Source: Giesbergeria sp. (GTDB lineage Bacteria > Pseudomonadota > Gammaproteobacteria > Burkholderiales > Burkholderiaceae_C). From it: a stretch of DNA of 6,967 bases. The position numbers and the translations under genes are program-made. The notes beneath the pieces are model-generated. The model was not told where the DNA came from. It ran no database searches and was given only the letters and a program-made list of their open reading frames with translations. Where the stretch lies: contig JAUYGP010000575.1 in NCBI GenBank assembly GCA_030690515.1, positions 1 through 6,967 on the forward strand. The letters are read 5' to 3'. Below are positions 1 through 6,423 of this stretch, in pieces (within the stretch, counting starts at the first letter, position 1; every line of letters begins with the position of its first letter).

Positions 1-1043
1 GTGGTTCGGCCAAGGTGGTCAAGCCCCAGGTCAAGCTGATCGATGCCAACGGCAACGAAGTGAAGATTCCTGGAACCGACCACTCGGTGACCATCGGCTT
101 CCAGATTGGTGCGCTGATCCAGGTACGTGACGGCATGGATGTGGGCCCCGGCGAAGTGCTGGCCCGTATCCCGATCGAAGGCCAGAAGACACGCGACATT
201 ACCGGTGGTTTGCCCCGTGTGGCTGAGCTGTTCGAAGCCCGTACGCCCAAGGACAAGGGTACGCTGGCCGAGGCCACCGGCACAGTGTCGTTCGGCAAGG
301 AAACCAAGGGCAAAATTCGTCTGCAGATCACTGACCCCGAAGGTAAGGTGTCTGAAGAGCTGGTGCCCAAGGAAAAGAACATCTTGGTGCACGAAGGCCA
401 GGTGGTCAACCGCGGCGAGTCGATCGTGGACGGCCCGGCCGACCCGCAGGACATCCTGCGTCTGTTAGGCATTGAGGAACTGTCGCGCTACATCGTTGAT
501 GAAGTGCAGGACGTGTATCGCTTGCAGGGTGTGAAGATCAACGACAAGCACATTGAAGTGATCGTGCGCCAGATGCTGCGCCGCGTCGTGGTGGAAAACT
601 CGGGTGATTCGGGCTACATCGCAGGCGAGCAGGTCGAGCGCTCCGAGATGCTCAACACCAACGATGCACTGCAGGCCGCGGGCAAGCTGCCCGCAACCTA
701 CACCAATCTGTTGCTGGGTATCACGAAGGCGTCGCTGTCCACCGACTCGTTCATTTCGGCCGCTTCCTTCCAGGAAACGACCCGTGTGCTCACCGAGGCT
801 GCCATCATGGGCAAGCGCGACGAGCTGCGTGGCCTGAAGGAAAACGTCATCGTGGGCCGCCTGATTCCTGCGGGCACCGGCATGGCTTACCACCAGGCAC
901 GCAAAGCCAAGGACGCTATGGACGACGCTGAGCGCCGCGCCATCGCCGAGGCTGAAGCTGCCGAAATGGAAGGCATGGCGGAAGCCGTCGAACCCGACGG
1001 TGAACCGGATGCCGCCGGCGCGGCAGCGGCTGCTGCCGATTAA
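1..1043 (+). CDS. rpoC: RNA polymerase beta' subunit, C-terminal part (5' end outside window)
   Basis: This is the last ~346 residues of the beta' subunit of DNA-directed RNA polymerase; the reading frame is already open at base 3 and ends with TAA at 1041-1043. The match is to the C-terminal third of beta': segments such as DITGGLPRVAELFEAR, VSFGKETKGK, RYIVDEVQDVYRLQGVKIND, KHIEVIVRQMLRR, then LLGITKASL, SFISAASFQETTRVLTEAA and KRDELRGLKENVIVGRLIPA (the switch-1 and C-terminal clamp region) follow in the order of the E. coli protein. The catalytic NADFDGD motif and trigger loop lie upstream, outside the window. The protein ends in a tail of about 45 residues rich in Ala, Glu and Asp (from KAKDAMDDAERR to the terminal Ala run), unlike the E. 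coli tail; such acidic tails vary between lineages. It is the last gene of its operon, because a strong terminator follows 22 bases after the stop. I am very sure of the identity. Confidence 0.98.
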   Translation, partial: GSAKVVKPQVKLIDANGNEVKIPGTDHSVTIGFQIGALIQVRDGMDVGPGEVLARIPIEGQKTRDITGGLPRVAELFEARTPKDKGTLAEATGTVSFGKETKGKIRLQITDPEGKVSEELVPKEKNILVHEGQVVNRGESIVDGPADPQDILRLLGIEELSRYIVDEVQDVYRLQGVKINDKHIEVIVRQMLRRVVVENSGDSGYIAGEQVERSEMLNTNDALQAAGKLPATYTNLLLGITKASLSTDSFISAASFQETTRVLTEAAIMGKRDELRGLKENVIVGRLIPAGTGMAYHQARKAKDAMDDAERRAIAEAEAAEMEGMAEAVEPDGEPDAAGAAAAAAD

Positions 1044-1065
1044 ACGCCTCCAAGGCGGTTGAATG

Positions 1066-1105
1066 CTCCCGGACTGTCCTGACCAAGGCAGTCCGGGAGT
1101 TTTTT
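1066..1105 (+). terminator. Rho-independent terminator after rpoC
   Basis: CTCCCGGACTG (1066-1076) pairs perfectly with CAGTCCGGGAG (1089-1099); the stem can extend by a U·G and a C-G pair to 13 bp, leaving an 8-nt loop. Six T follow directly (1100-1105). This closes the rpoC operon and separates it from rsmB. A small extra hairpin, CGCC/GGCG with a 5-nt loop, lies just before it at 1045-1057. Confidence 0.95.
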
Positions 1106-1170
1106 CTTTGTGGAGCCCCTTTTCTTACCGACGGGTGCAGTGGGACGCCGCATGCAGGAAATTCCCCATT

Positions 1171-1174
1171 GGAG
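1171..1174 (+). promoter_or_regulatory. Ribosome binding site that sets a GTG start for rsmB
   Basis: GGAG at 1171-1174 lies 8 nt before the in-frame GTG at 1183. The only ATG upstream in this frame (1063) is next to or inside the rpoC terminator and would add 40 residues unlike any RsmB, so this site decides the start. No convincing -35/-10 pair is visible between the terminator (1105) and this site, so the promoter of the rsmB unit is not placed. Confidence 0.7.
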
Positions 1175-1182
1175 CGATATTT

Positions 1183-2619
1183 GTGACCATTTCGCCGAAA
1201 CAGAACACCCCACAGACCCTCGTTGCTAGCGGGCCACCTGGACAAAACCAGAGACGTGTACCCACCGGCGCGCCCCCCACTGGCGGCAGTGTGGCGTTGT
1301 CGCGCCTGCTCCAGTCAGTGGCACGGGGCTTACAGGACATTCGGGCCGGTCGTTCGGGCAGCGTGGTGCTGGATGCGGTCCCTGCATCGCAGCGGCCCGG
1401 GGTACAGGCCTTGCTGTTCCAGGTATTGCGCTCTCTTGGCCAGGCCGAAGCCTTGCGAACGCAGTTGGCCCCCCGCAAACCATCTCCTCCGGCAGATGCA
1501 CTGTTGTGTACGGCGCTGGCGCTGATGTGCGATGCCGACAACGCTCCCTACGAACCCTTCACCCTGGTGAATCAGGCCGTGGATGCGGCCAAAGGCAATA
1601 GCGCTACGCGAACGCAGGCTGCCTTCATCAACGCCTGCCTGCGCCGTTTTCTGCGTGAACGTGAATCACTATTGCAGGCCACGCACGATGACCCGCAGGC
1701 CCGATGGAATCACCCCCGCTGGTGGGTACACCGCGTGCAGCAAGACCACCCCACGCAGTGGCAGCAGATTCTGCAGGCCAACAATACCCAGGCACCGATG
1801 GTGCTAAGAATAAATAGACAAAAAACCACTCCAGCGCTTTACCAGCAAGCGCTAGCAGCTATCAATTGTGAATCACATGCCATAGGAGACAGCGGCCTGG
1901 TGCTGCACCGTGCGTTACCCGTGTCGGACCTACCGGGCTTCTTTGACGGACTGGCTTCCGTGCAGGACGCGGCGGCCCAGATGGCCGCGCCCTTGCTCCT
2001 GGACGGGCTCGCATTTGAACGTCCCATGCGTGTCCTTGATGCGTGCGCAGCGCCCGGTGGCAAGACCGCGCACTTGCTGGAATGGGCAGGCCCCGATGCG
2101 GCCCTGCAGGTGACCGCGCTGGATGTGGACCCTGAGCGCTGCGAGCGTATCCGCGGCACGCTGGAACGCCTGGGGCTACACGCCCAGGTGCTGGCAGCCG
2201 ATGCAGGGCGGCCGCAGGACTGGTGGCAAACGCATTGCGGCGGCCAGCCGTTTGATGCGATCTTGCTGGACGCGCCGTGCACAGCCTCGGGCATCGTGCG
2301 CCGCCATCCCGATGTGCGTTGGCTGCGCCGGGAGAGCGATATAGCGCAATTGGCCGCTATCCAGGCCCAGTTGCTGGCCACCCTCTGGCCGCTGCTACGA
2401 CCGGGTGGCCGCCTGCTGTACTGCACTTGCTCTGTCTTCCGGGCCGAGGGCGATGGGCAAGTGCAAGCGTTTCTTGCGCACCACAAAGATGCCAAACTCT
2501 TGCCCTCCCCGGGCCATTTATTGCCTGGCATGGGTACCAAGGGGAAAGCAGTCCCGGACAATCAGCCAGGTGAACATGACGGCTTTTTCTACGCATTGCT
2601 TCAAAAAGCACCGGCCTGA
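1183..2619 (+). CDS. rsmB: 16S rRNA (cytosine-967 C5)-methyltransferase
   Basis: RsmB (older names Sun, Fmu) transfers a methyl group from S-adenosylmethionine to C5 of cytosine 967 in 16S rRNA in the cytoplasm. From the GTG at 1183 the protein has 478 residues, longer than the E. coli enzyme (about 429). The first ~35 residues are a Pro/Gly/Ser-rich extension. A NusB-like RNA-binding domain follows (about 35-180), with NQAVDAAK and AAFINACLRRFLRE. The Rossmann-type Rsm domain carries LRINR (208-212), the SAM-binding DACAAPGGKT (286-295), the motif IV DAPC at 363-366, and the motif VI TCS with the presumed catalytic Cys416. The gene starts an operon: its TGA is 7 nt before the DUF4390 start. 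Residues about 207-236 are encoded by an AT-richer patch with rare codons (AGA, ATA) that looks like a dispersed repeat, yet the frame stays open and all catalytic motifs are intact. RsmF/YebU is a less likely alternative because of the NusB-like N-terminus. Confidence 0.95.
   Translation: MTISPKQNTPQTLVASGPPGQNQRRVPTGAPPTGGSVALSRLLQSVARGLQDIRAGRSGSVVLDAVPASQRPGVQALLFQVLRSLGQAEALRTQLAPRKPSPPADALLCTALALMCDADNAPYEPFTLVNQAVDAAKGNSATRTQAAFINACLRRFLRERESLLQATHDDPQARWNHPRWWVHRVQQDHPTQWQQILQANNTQAPMVLRINRQKTTPALYQQALAAINCESHAIGDSGLVLHRALPVSDLPGFFDGLASVQDAAAQMAAPLLLDGLAFERPMRVLDACAAPGGKTAHLLEWAGPDAALQVTALDVDPERCERIRGTLERLGLHAQVLAADAGRPQDWWQTHCGGQPFDAILLDAPCTASGIVRRHPDVRWLRRESDIAQLAAIQAQLLATLWPLLRPGGRLLYCTCSVFRAEGDGQVQAFLAHHKDAKLLPSPGHLLPGMGTKGKAVPDNQPGEHDGFFYALLQKAPA
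1801..1890 (+). repeat. Comamonadaceae-type palindromic repeat element embedded in rsmB
   Basis: The core is an inverted repeat, AGCGCTT (1833-1839) and AAGCGCT (1847-1853), around a 7-nt loop, followed by TAGC-A-GCTA at 1853-1861. Read on the minus strand it is TGATAGCTGCTAGCGCTTGC followed by a short spacer and AAGCGCTGGAG. From memory this pattern recurs in intergenic regions of Comamonadaceae genomes. It cannot be checked here, and no second copy occurs in this window. By hand count the 90 bases are about 43% GC, against 60% and 68% in the flanking 60-base lines. The outer limits are estimated from the composition change. The coding frame passes straight through. Confidence 0.65.
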
Positions 2620-2626
2620 CGCATCC

Positions 2627-3232
2627 ATGGCGCGCCACTGGGCCCGTGGTTGGCTGTATTGGTGGGTGGCGGTCTGGCTGACCCTCAGCCTGCCTGTGCA
2701 TGCAGAAAGCCGTGCGAGCATTCCAGAGATGGGACTGGAATGGACCGAGGAAGGGGTATTCCTCAGCGCCGTATTGCAGTTCGACCTGCCGACGCTGGTG
2801 GAAGATGCCCTGCACAAGGGCATACCGATGTATTTCGTCACCGAAGCGGAATTGGTGCGGGATCGTTGGTACTGGTACGACCAGCGCGTCGAAACCACGG
2901 CACGCTATATGCGTTTGAGCTACCAGCCTCTGACCCGCCGCTGGCGCCTGAACGTGTCGCCTGTCCCCTTCGAGGGCAGCGGCCTGGGTGTGGTTTTTGG
3001 CCAGAATTTCGATGAACTGGGCGACGTTCTCGCGACCATGCAACGTATTGCCCGCTGGAAAATTACGGAGCCCCAAACCATTGACCCGCAAGCGCGCTAC
3101 AACGTGAACCTGCGGTTTTGGCTAGACATGTCGCAGATGCCCCGGCCCTTGCAGATTGGAGCCATGGGCCGGTCGGGCTGGAATCTCTCCTTGGTGCGCA
3201 ACCAGCGCTTGACGATGGAGCAGGGGCGATGA
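2627..3232 (+). CDS. Secreted DUF4390 family protein
   Basis: This is a 201-residue protein of unknown function, assigned to DUF4390 from its C-terminal pattern RFWLDMSQMPRPLQIGA (about 163-179) and its position between rsmB and ntrY. The N-terminus is a good Sec signal peptide: a basic start (Arg3, Arg7), a hydrophobic stretch at about 9-22 rich in Trp and Leu, and a VHA|ES cleavage site after residue 26. The mature part is therefore probably periplasmic. It shows alternating hydrophobic segments suggestive of beta structure and several aromatic clusters (WYWY at 81-84), with no catalytic motif I can recognise. The ATG at 2627 is chosen because the signal peptide begins there; an ATG at 2576, overlapping rsmB and with an AGG before it, is possible but would put a long polar stretch ahead of the signal. 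No clear Shine-Dalgarno precedes 2627, so translation probably depends on coupling to rsmB, whose stop is 7 nt upstream. The stop overlaps the ntrY start (ATGA). I infer, without proof, a role linked to the NtrY sensor. Confidence 0.85.
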   Translation: MARHWARGWLYWWVAVWLTLSLPVHAESRASIPEMGLEWTEEGVFLSAVLQFDLPTLVEDALHKGIPMYFVTEAELVRDRWYWYDQRVETTARYMRLSYQPLTRRWRLNVSPVPFEGSGLGVVFGQNFDELGDVLATMQRIARWKITEPQTIDPQARYNVNLRFWLDMSQMPRPLQIGAMGRSGWNLSLVRNQRLTMEQGR

Positions 3233-5508
3233 GCCGCACTGGCGAGGCTCAGCGCCCCTCGAACGCGGTGCGTTGGGCGCTGGGTGTAGGGGCTGCCGTC
3301 ATGGTGGCCATTGGCTTGGTGCTACTGTTCCTGCTGACCCTGACCACCAACAACAGGGTGCTGTACGAGCGCAATTATGCTTGGCTGTTCGGCATCAACG
3401 TCGTGGTGGCGGTGCTGTTGGTGGCCGTCTTGGCCTGGGTGGCCTTGCGGTTGTTCATGCGCCTGCGGCGTGGGCGTTTTGGCAGCCGCCTGTTGGTCAA
3501 GCTGGCTGCTATTTTTGCCCTGGTCGGGCTGGCGCCGGGGCTGATGATCTACTTTGTCTCCTACCAGTTTGTGTCGCGCTCCATCGAAAGTTGGTTTGAT
3601 GTCAAAGTGGAGGGCGCGTTGGCGGCCGGCGTTAACCTGGCGCGTGCTACGCTGGAAATGCAGGCCACGGACATGGCCACCCGCACGCGCAACGCCAGCA
3701 CCCAGTTGGCGCAGGTGCCGGACTCCACGGCAGTGCTGGCGCTGGAACGCATTCGAGACCAGCTAGGTGCCTCAGATGTCGTGCTCTGGAGCGCTGCGGG
3801 CCAGATGGTTGCAAGCGTGGGGCAGTCGCGCTTTCGCATCAACCCTGAGCGCCCCACACCCCAGCAATTACGTGCGGTGCGGCAACAGCGGGCCGTGAGC
3901 CAGATCGAAGGGCTCGAAGACCTGACCGATCTGGCAGACCCAGCTGCGCTCCAGAACGTTCGGGTCAACGCCATGGCCTTGGTGCCGAGCACCGGCATGG
4001 GCCTTCTGGCGGAGCCGCGCTACCTGCAGGTCACCCTGCCATTGCCGCCCATTTTGGTGGACAACTCCGTCGCAGTACAGGAAGCCAATCGCGAATACCA
4101 GGAGCGTGCCCTGGCGCGGGGAGGGTTGCGACGCATGTATATAGGCACGCTCACGCTCAGCCTGTTTCTGGCCGTTTTTGGTGCCGTGCTGCTGGCCGTG
4201 ATACTGGGGAACCAACTGGCCCGCCCTCTGCTTGTGTTGGCCGAAGGTGTGCGCGAAGTGGCGCAAGGCAACCTCAGCCCCAAGGCTGTACTGCAAGGCA
4301 AGGATGAGCTCGGGGGGCTGACGCGCTCTTTTGCCCTCATGACGCAACAGCTTGCCGACGCACGGGCCACGGTCGAGAACAGCATGGGGGCCGTGGACGC
4401 CGCCCGTGCACGATTGCAGACCATTTTGGACAACCTGACCGCCGGCGTGATCGTGCTGGACCGACAAGGCACCATCCGCACCTCCAACCCGGGCGCCACG
4501 CGCATTCTGCGTGCGCCCATGGCGGCCTACGAGGGACGGCTGCTTGCGCAGGTGCCAGGCTTGGAGGGGTTTGCTGCTGGCGTACAAGAGCAGTTCCACG
4601 CTTACTTTAGCCATAGCGACACCCATGGGCTCGACCACTGGCAGCAATCGTTTGAGTTGCACGAGTCCCCCAGCGGGGCAGGCCACCATGCCACCAGCCT
4701 GGTAGCCCGGGGTGCCGAGTTGCCCGATGCTGCGTGGTTGTTGGTTTTCGACGACATCACAGAAATTGTGTCGGCACAACGCGCACAGGCCTGGGGTGAA
4801 GTGGCACGCCGCCTTGCCCATGAAATCAAGAATCCCTTGACGCCGATCCAGCTCTCGGCCGAGCGGCTGGAAATGAAGCTAACAGGCAAGCTGCCTGCTG
4901 CTGAGCAAGCTGTGCTCACCAAGTCCGTTAAAACCATCGTTGACCAGGTGGATGCGATGAAGCGACTCGTCAATGAGTTTCGTGACTACGCCCGCCTACC
5001 CGCTGCAGAGCTGCAACCCTTGGATCTCAACGCCCTGGTGGCCGACGTCCTTCAGCTCTATGAAGCAGAGCATGTCAGCGTTGCCGTGCAGGCGCAGCTA
5101 GACCCTCGTTGCCCACGCATCCTGGGAGATGCCCAGCAGCTGCGCCAGGTCGTGCACAACCTACTGCAGAACGCACAGGATGCCACCGACCAGACCGGGG
5201 CGGGCACCACTGAGTCCGCAGTGCTGCCGCCTGTGTGCATCAGTACCCATTGGAGCGACACCTCGCAGCGCGTGCGCCTGCGCGTCAGTGACCATGGCAC
5301 GGGCTTCCCTGCGCACATCCTGCAACGCGCGTTCGAGCCCTACGTCACCACCAAGGCCCGGGGCACGGGTCTGGGGCTGGCGGTGGTGAAAAAAATCGCC
5401 GATGAGCATGGTGCTCGTATCGACCTGTCGAACCGACAAGAAGATGGCGTGGTACGAGGCGCCCAAGTATCGCTATCATTCGCCCCTGAGCACAGGGTGG
5501 CGTCCTGA
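3229..5508 (+). CDS. ntrY: NtrY-type membrane sensor histidine kinase
   Basis: This 759-residue sensor kinase autophosphorylates on a His and passes the phosphate to the adjacent NtrX-like regulator. Domains in order: three N-terminal membrane segments (about 15-38, 49-75, 89-112); a periplasmic region (about 113-302); a fourth membrane segment (about 303-327); a HAMP linker (about 328-380); a PAS domain (about 395-500, beginning near LQTILDNLTAGVIVLDRQG); and a HisKA plus HATPase core. The H box is RRLAHEIKNPLTPIQLSAER with His531 as the phosphorylation site; the preceding AWGEVARR is typical of NtrY. The ATP-binding domain has N648 in LLQNAQDA (N box), DHGTGF at 688-693 (G1), FEPYVTTK from 702 (F box) and GTGLGL at 712-717 (G2), so it looks active. 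The ATG at 3229 overlaps the DUF4390 stop by 4 nt, with GGGG just upstream as a possible ribosome site, which implies translational coupling. NtrYX systems have been tied to nitrogen, redox and envelope control in different bacteria; the signal here cannot be read from sequence. Confidence 0.93.
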   Translation: MSRTGEAQRPSNAVRWALGVGAAVMVAIGLVLLFLLTLTTNNRVLYERNYAWLFGINVVVAVLLVAVLAWVALRLFMRLRRGRFGSRLLVKLAAIFALVGLAPGLMIYFVSYQFVSRSIESWFDVKVEGALAAGVNLARATLEMQATDMATRTRNASTQLAQVPDSTAVLALERIRDQLGASDVVLWSAAGQMVASVGQSRFRINPERPTPQQLRAVRQQRAVSQIEGLEDLTDLADPAALQNVRVNAMALVPSTGMGLLAEPRYLQVTLPLPPILVDNSVAVQEANREYQERALARGGLRRMYIGTLTLSLFLAVFGAVLLAVILGNQLARPLLVLAEGVREVAQGNLSPKAVLQGKDELGGLTRSFALMTQQLADARATVENSMGAVDAARARLQTILDNLTAGVIVLDRQGTIRTSNPGATRILRAPMAAYEGRLLAQVPGLEGFAAGVQEQFHAYFSHSDTHGLDHWQQSFELHESPSGAGHHATSLVARGAELPDAAWLLVFDDITEIVSAQRAQAWGEVARRLAHEIKNPLTPIQLSAERLEMKLTGKLPAAEQAVLTKSVKTIVDQVDAMKRLVNEFRDYARLPAAELQPLDLNALVADVLQLYEAEHVSVAVQAQLDPRCPRILGDAQQLRQVVHNLLQNAQDATDQTGAGTTESAVLPPVCISTHWSDTSQRVRLRVSDHGTGFPAHILQRAFEPYVTTKARGTGLGLAVVKKIADEHGARIDLSNRQEDGVVRGAQVSLSFAPEHRVAS

Positions 5509-5544
5509 CAACACTGTGCACTGCAGTTTCAAGGCACTTCATAC

Positions 5545-6222
5545 ATGGCAAACATATTGGTAGTTGACGATGAGCTCGGCATTCGGGATCTCCTGTCGGA
5601 AATCCTGAACGACGAAGGACACAGCGTAGATCTTGCCGAAAACGCAACGCAAGCCCGGGCCGCCCGCATCAACGGCACTTACGACCTGGTCTTGCTCGAT
5701 ATCTGGATGCCCGATACCGATGGCGTTTCACTACTCAAGGAGTGGGCGGCTGGTGGTCTGCTGACCATGCCCGTCATCATGATGAGTGGCCACGCCACCA
5801 TTGATACGGCGGTCGATGCCACGCGCATCGGTGCTTTTGCCTTTCTGGAAAAGCCCATCACTATGCAAAAGCTGCTCAAGGCGGTGGAGCAGGGTTTGGC
5901 ACGCCAGTCGCTGCGTCCACCCGCTCCGGCGCCCGTGGTGGCCGCCAGCCCGCCGACCATAGACCACACCATTTATACGGCGCAAAACCTGCCCATCACC
6001 ATGGAGGCCGATACTGGCCCGCACGCCCACCAGGGGTTCGACCTGGATCGTCCCTTGCGTGAAGCACGCGATGGATTTGAGAAAGCGTATTTCGAGTTTC
6101 ACCTGGCACGGGAAGGTGGTTCCATGACCCGCGTCGCCGAGAAAACCGGCCTTGAGCGCACCCACCTCTACCGCAAGCTGCGCCAGTTGGGTGTGGACTT
6201 GGCTCGTGGAAAGCGTAATTAA
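5545..6222 (+). CDS. ntrX: NtrX-like response regulator: receiver plus Fis-type HTH, no AAA+ domain
   Basis: This is the cognate regulator of the kinase upstream, 225 residues. The receiver domain (about 3-118) has the acidic pair Asp8/Asp9, the phosphoacceptor Asp52 in LLDIWMPDTDG, Ser81 and Lys103 (EKP), all expected for a working receiver. An Ala/Pro-rich linker (about 122-165) follows. The C-terminus (about 170-219) starts with PLREARDGFEKAYFEFHL and ends in a Fis-type helix-turn-helix, MTRVAEKTGLERTHLYRKLR, very similar to the end of NtrX. The central AAA+ ATPase of classical NtrX/NtrC (Walker A, GAFTGA loop, roughly 240 residues) is absent, so this protein cannot activate sigma54 promoters in the usual way and probably acts as a direct DNA-binding activator or repressor, comparable in layout to RegA/PrrA. 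No frameshift or remnant of the missing domain is visible. Its ATG is preceded by AAGG (5531-5534) at 10 nt and lies 36 nt after the ntrY stop. The symbol is used for the family; a lineage-specific name may exist. Confidence 0.88.
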   Translation: MANILVVDDELGIRDLLSEILNDEGHSVDLAENATQARAARINGTYDLVLLDIWMPDTDGVSLLKEWAAGGLLTMPVIMMSGHATIDTAVDATRIGAFAFLEKPITMQKLLKAVEQGLARQSLRPPAPAPVVAASPPTIDHTIYTAQNLPITMEADTGPHAHQGFDLDRPLREARDGFEKAYFEFHLAREGGSMTRVAEKTGLERTHLYRKLRQLGVDLARGKRN

Positions 6223-6256
6223 TTCGGTACAGTGGAAAAGACGAAAAGTTTGTGGT

Positions 6257-6262
6257 TATAAT
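6257..6262 (+). promoter_or_regulatory. -10 box of the tRNA-Phe promoter
   Basis: A perfect TATAAT lies 10 nt before the mature tRNA 5' end, placing the transcription start at about 6268-6270 with a leader of only a few bases. At 16-18 nt upstream there is no recognisable -35 (GGAAAA-like sequence), and the bases before the box (GGT) only partly resemble an extended -10. The sequence between the ntrX stop and the tRNA is only 50 bp, so readthrough from ntrX could also contribute. Confidence 0.65.
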
Positions 6263-6272
6263 TTGAGGCTCA

Positions 6273-6348
6273 GGCCCGGGAGCTCAGTCGGTAGAGCAGA
6301 GGATTGAAAATCCTTGTGTCGGCGGTTCGATTCCGTCCCAGGCCACCA
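6273..6348 (+). tRNA. pheT-like tRNA-Phe: tRNA-Phe (anticodon GAA)
   Basis: This 76-nt gene has a cloverleaf and an encoded CCA end (6346-6348). The anticodon GAA sits at 6306-6308 in the loop TTGAAAA, as in other bacterial tRNA-Phe. The D arm is GCTC/GAGC with loop AGTCGGTA; the T arm is GGCGG/CCGTC with loop TTCGATT. Six of seven acceptor pairs form between GGCCCGG (6273-6279) and CCAGGCC (6338-6344). Oddities: position 5-68 is a C·A mismatch (6277 against 6340); position 8 is G (6280) instead of the nearly universal U; pairs 27-43 and 50-64 are G·U. The gene has its own -10 box and a hairpin terminator. The identity is clear; whether the molecule is fully functional, or whether two sequence errors are present, is open. 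The symbol field is descriptive only. Confidence 0.93.
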
Positions 6349-6353
6349 AATTC

Positions 6354-6399
6354 AAGCGCCCCAGCGCCCTCATAGGGCCCTGGGGCGCTTCTACATTTT
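6354..6399 (+). terminator. Hairpin terminator after tRNA-Phe
   Basis: AAGCGCCCCAG (6354-6364) pairs perfectly with CTGGGGCGCTT (6380-6390). Inside, after a C·C mismatch, GCCCT (6366-6370) pairs with AGGGC (6374-6378) around a 3-nt loop. The T tract is weak: only TTTT at 6396-6399, five bases after the stem. The hairpin is very stable, so termination is likely but may be imperfect. Confidence 0.8.
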
Positions 6400-6411
6400 G
6401 GCGGTGCTTTC

Positions 6412-6417
6412 TACAAT
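6412..6417 (+). promoter_or_regulatory. Candidate -10 box placing transcription start at the ATG of the last gene
   Basis: TACAAT at 6412-6417 matches the -10 consensus at five of six bases and ends 6 nt before the ATG at 6424. A transcript from it would begin at or next to the start codon. No good -35 is present 16-18 nt upstream. TTCTACA occurs twice, at 6389-6395 and 6409-6415, 20 bp apart, and the second copy overlaps this box; it could be a binding site or chance. Confidence 0.4.
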
Positions 6418-6423
6418 TCCTTC

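Noticed and set aside
1106..1170. Promoter for the rsmB unit between the rpoC terminator and the rsmB ribosome site
   Set aside because: One must exist nearby unless rpoC readthrough drives the unit, but no -35/-10 pair with acceptable spacing could be seen, so none is annotated.
1063..1182. Upstream ATG at 1063 as the rsmB start, giving 518 residues
   Set aside because: It lies at the edge of the rpoC terminator hairpin, has no ribosome site, and the added 40 residues look like translated non-coding DNA; the GTG at 1183 has GGAG at 8 nt.
2357..3091. Minus-strand open frame of 244 codons across rsmB and DUF4390
   Set aside because: It is a shadow of two well-supported genes on the + strand, with no recognisable protein pattern.
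3868..4821. Long minus-strand open frame (317 codons)
   Set aside because: It is antisense to ntrY, whose domains are continuous and intact; such frames are common in high-GC DNA. The encoded protein shows no family pattern.
5509..5544. Adjacent palindromes GTGCAC and CTGCAG between ntrY and ntrX as an operator
   Set aside because: They are only six bases each, overlap by one base, and form no longer symmetric site; chance is a sufficient explanation.
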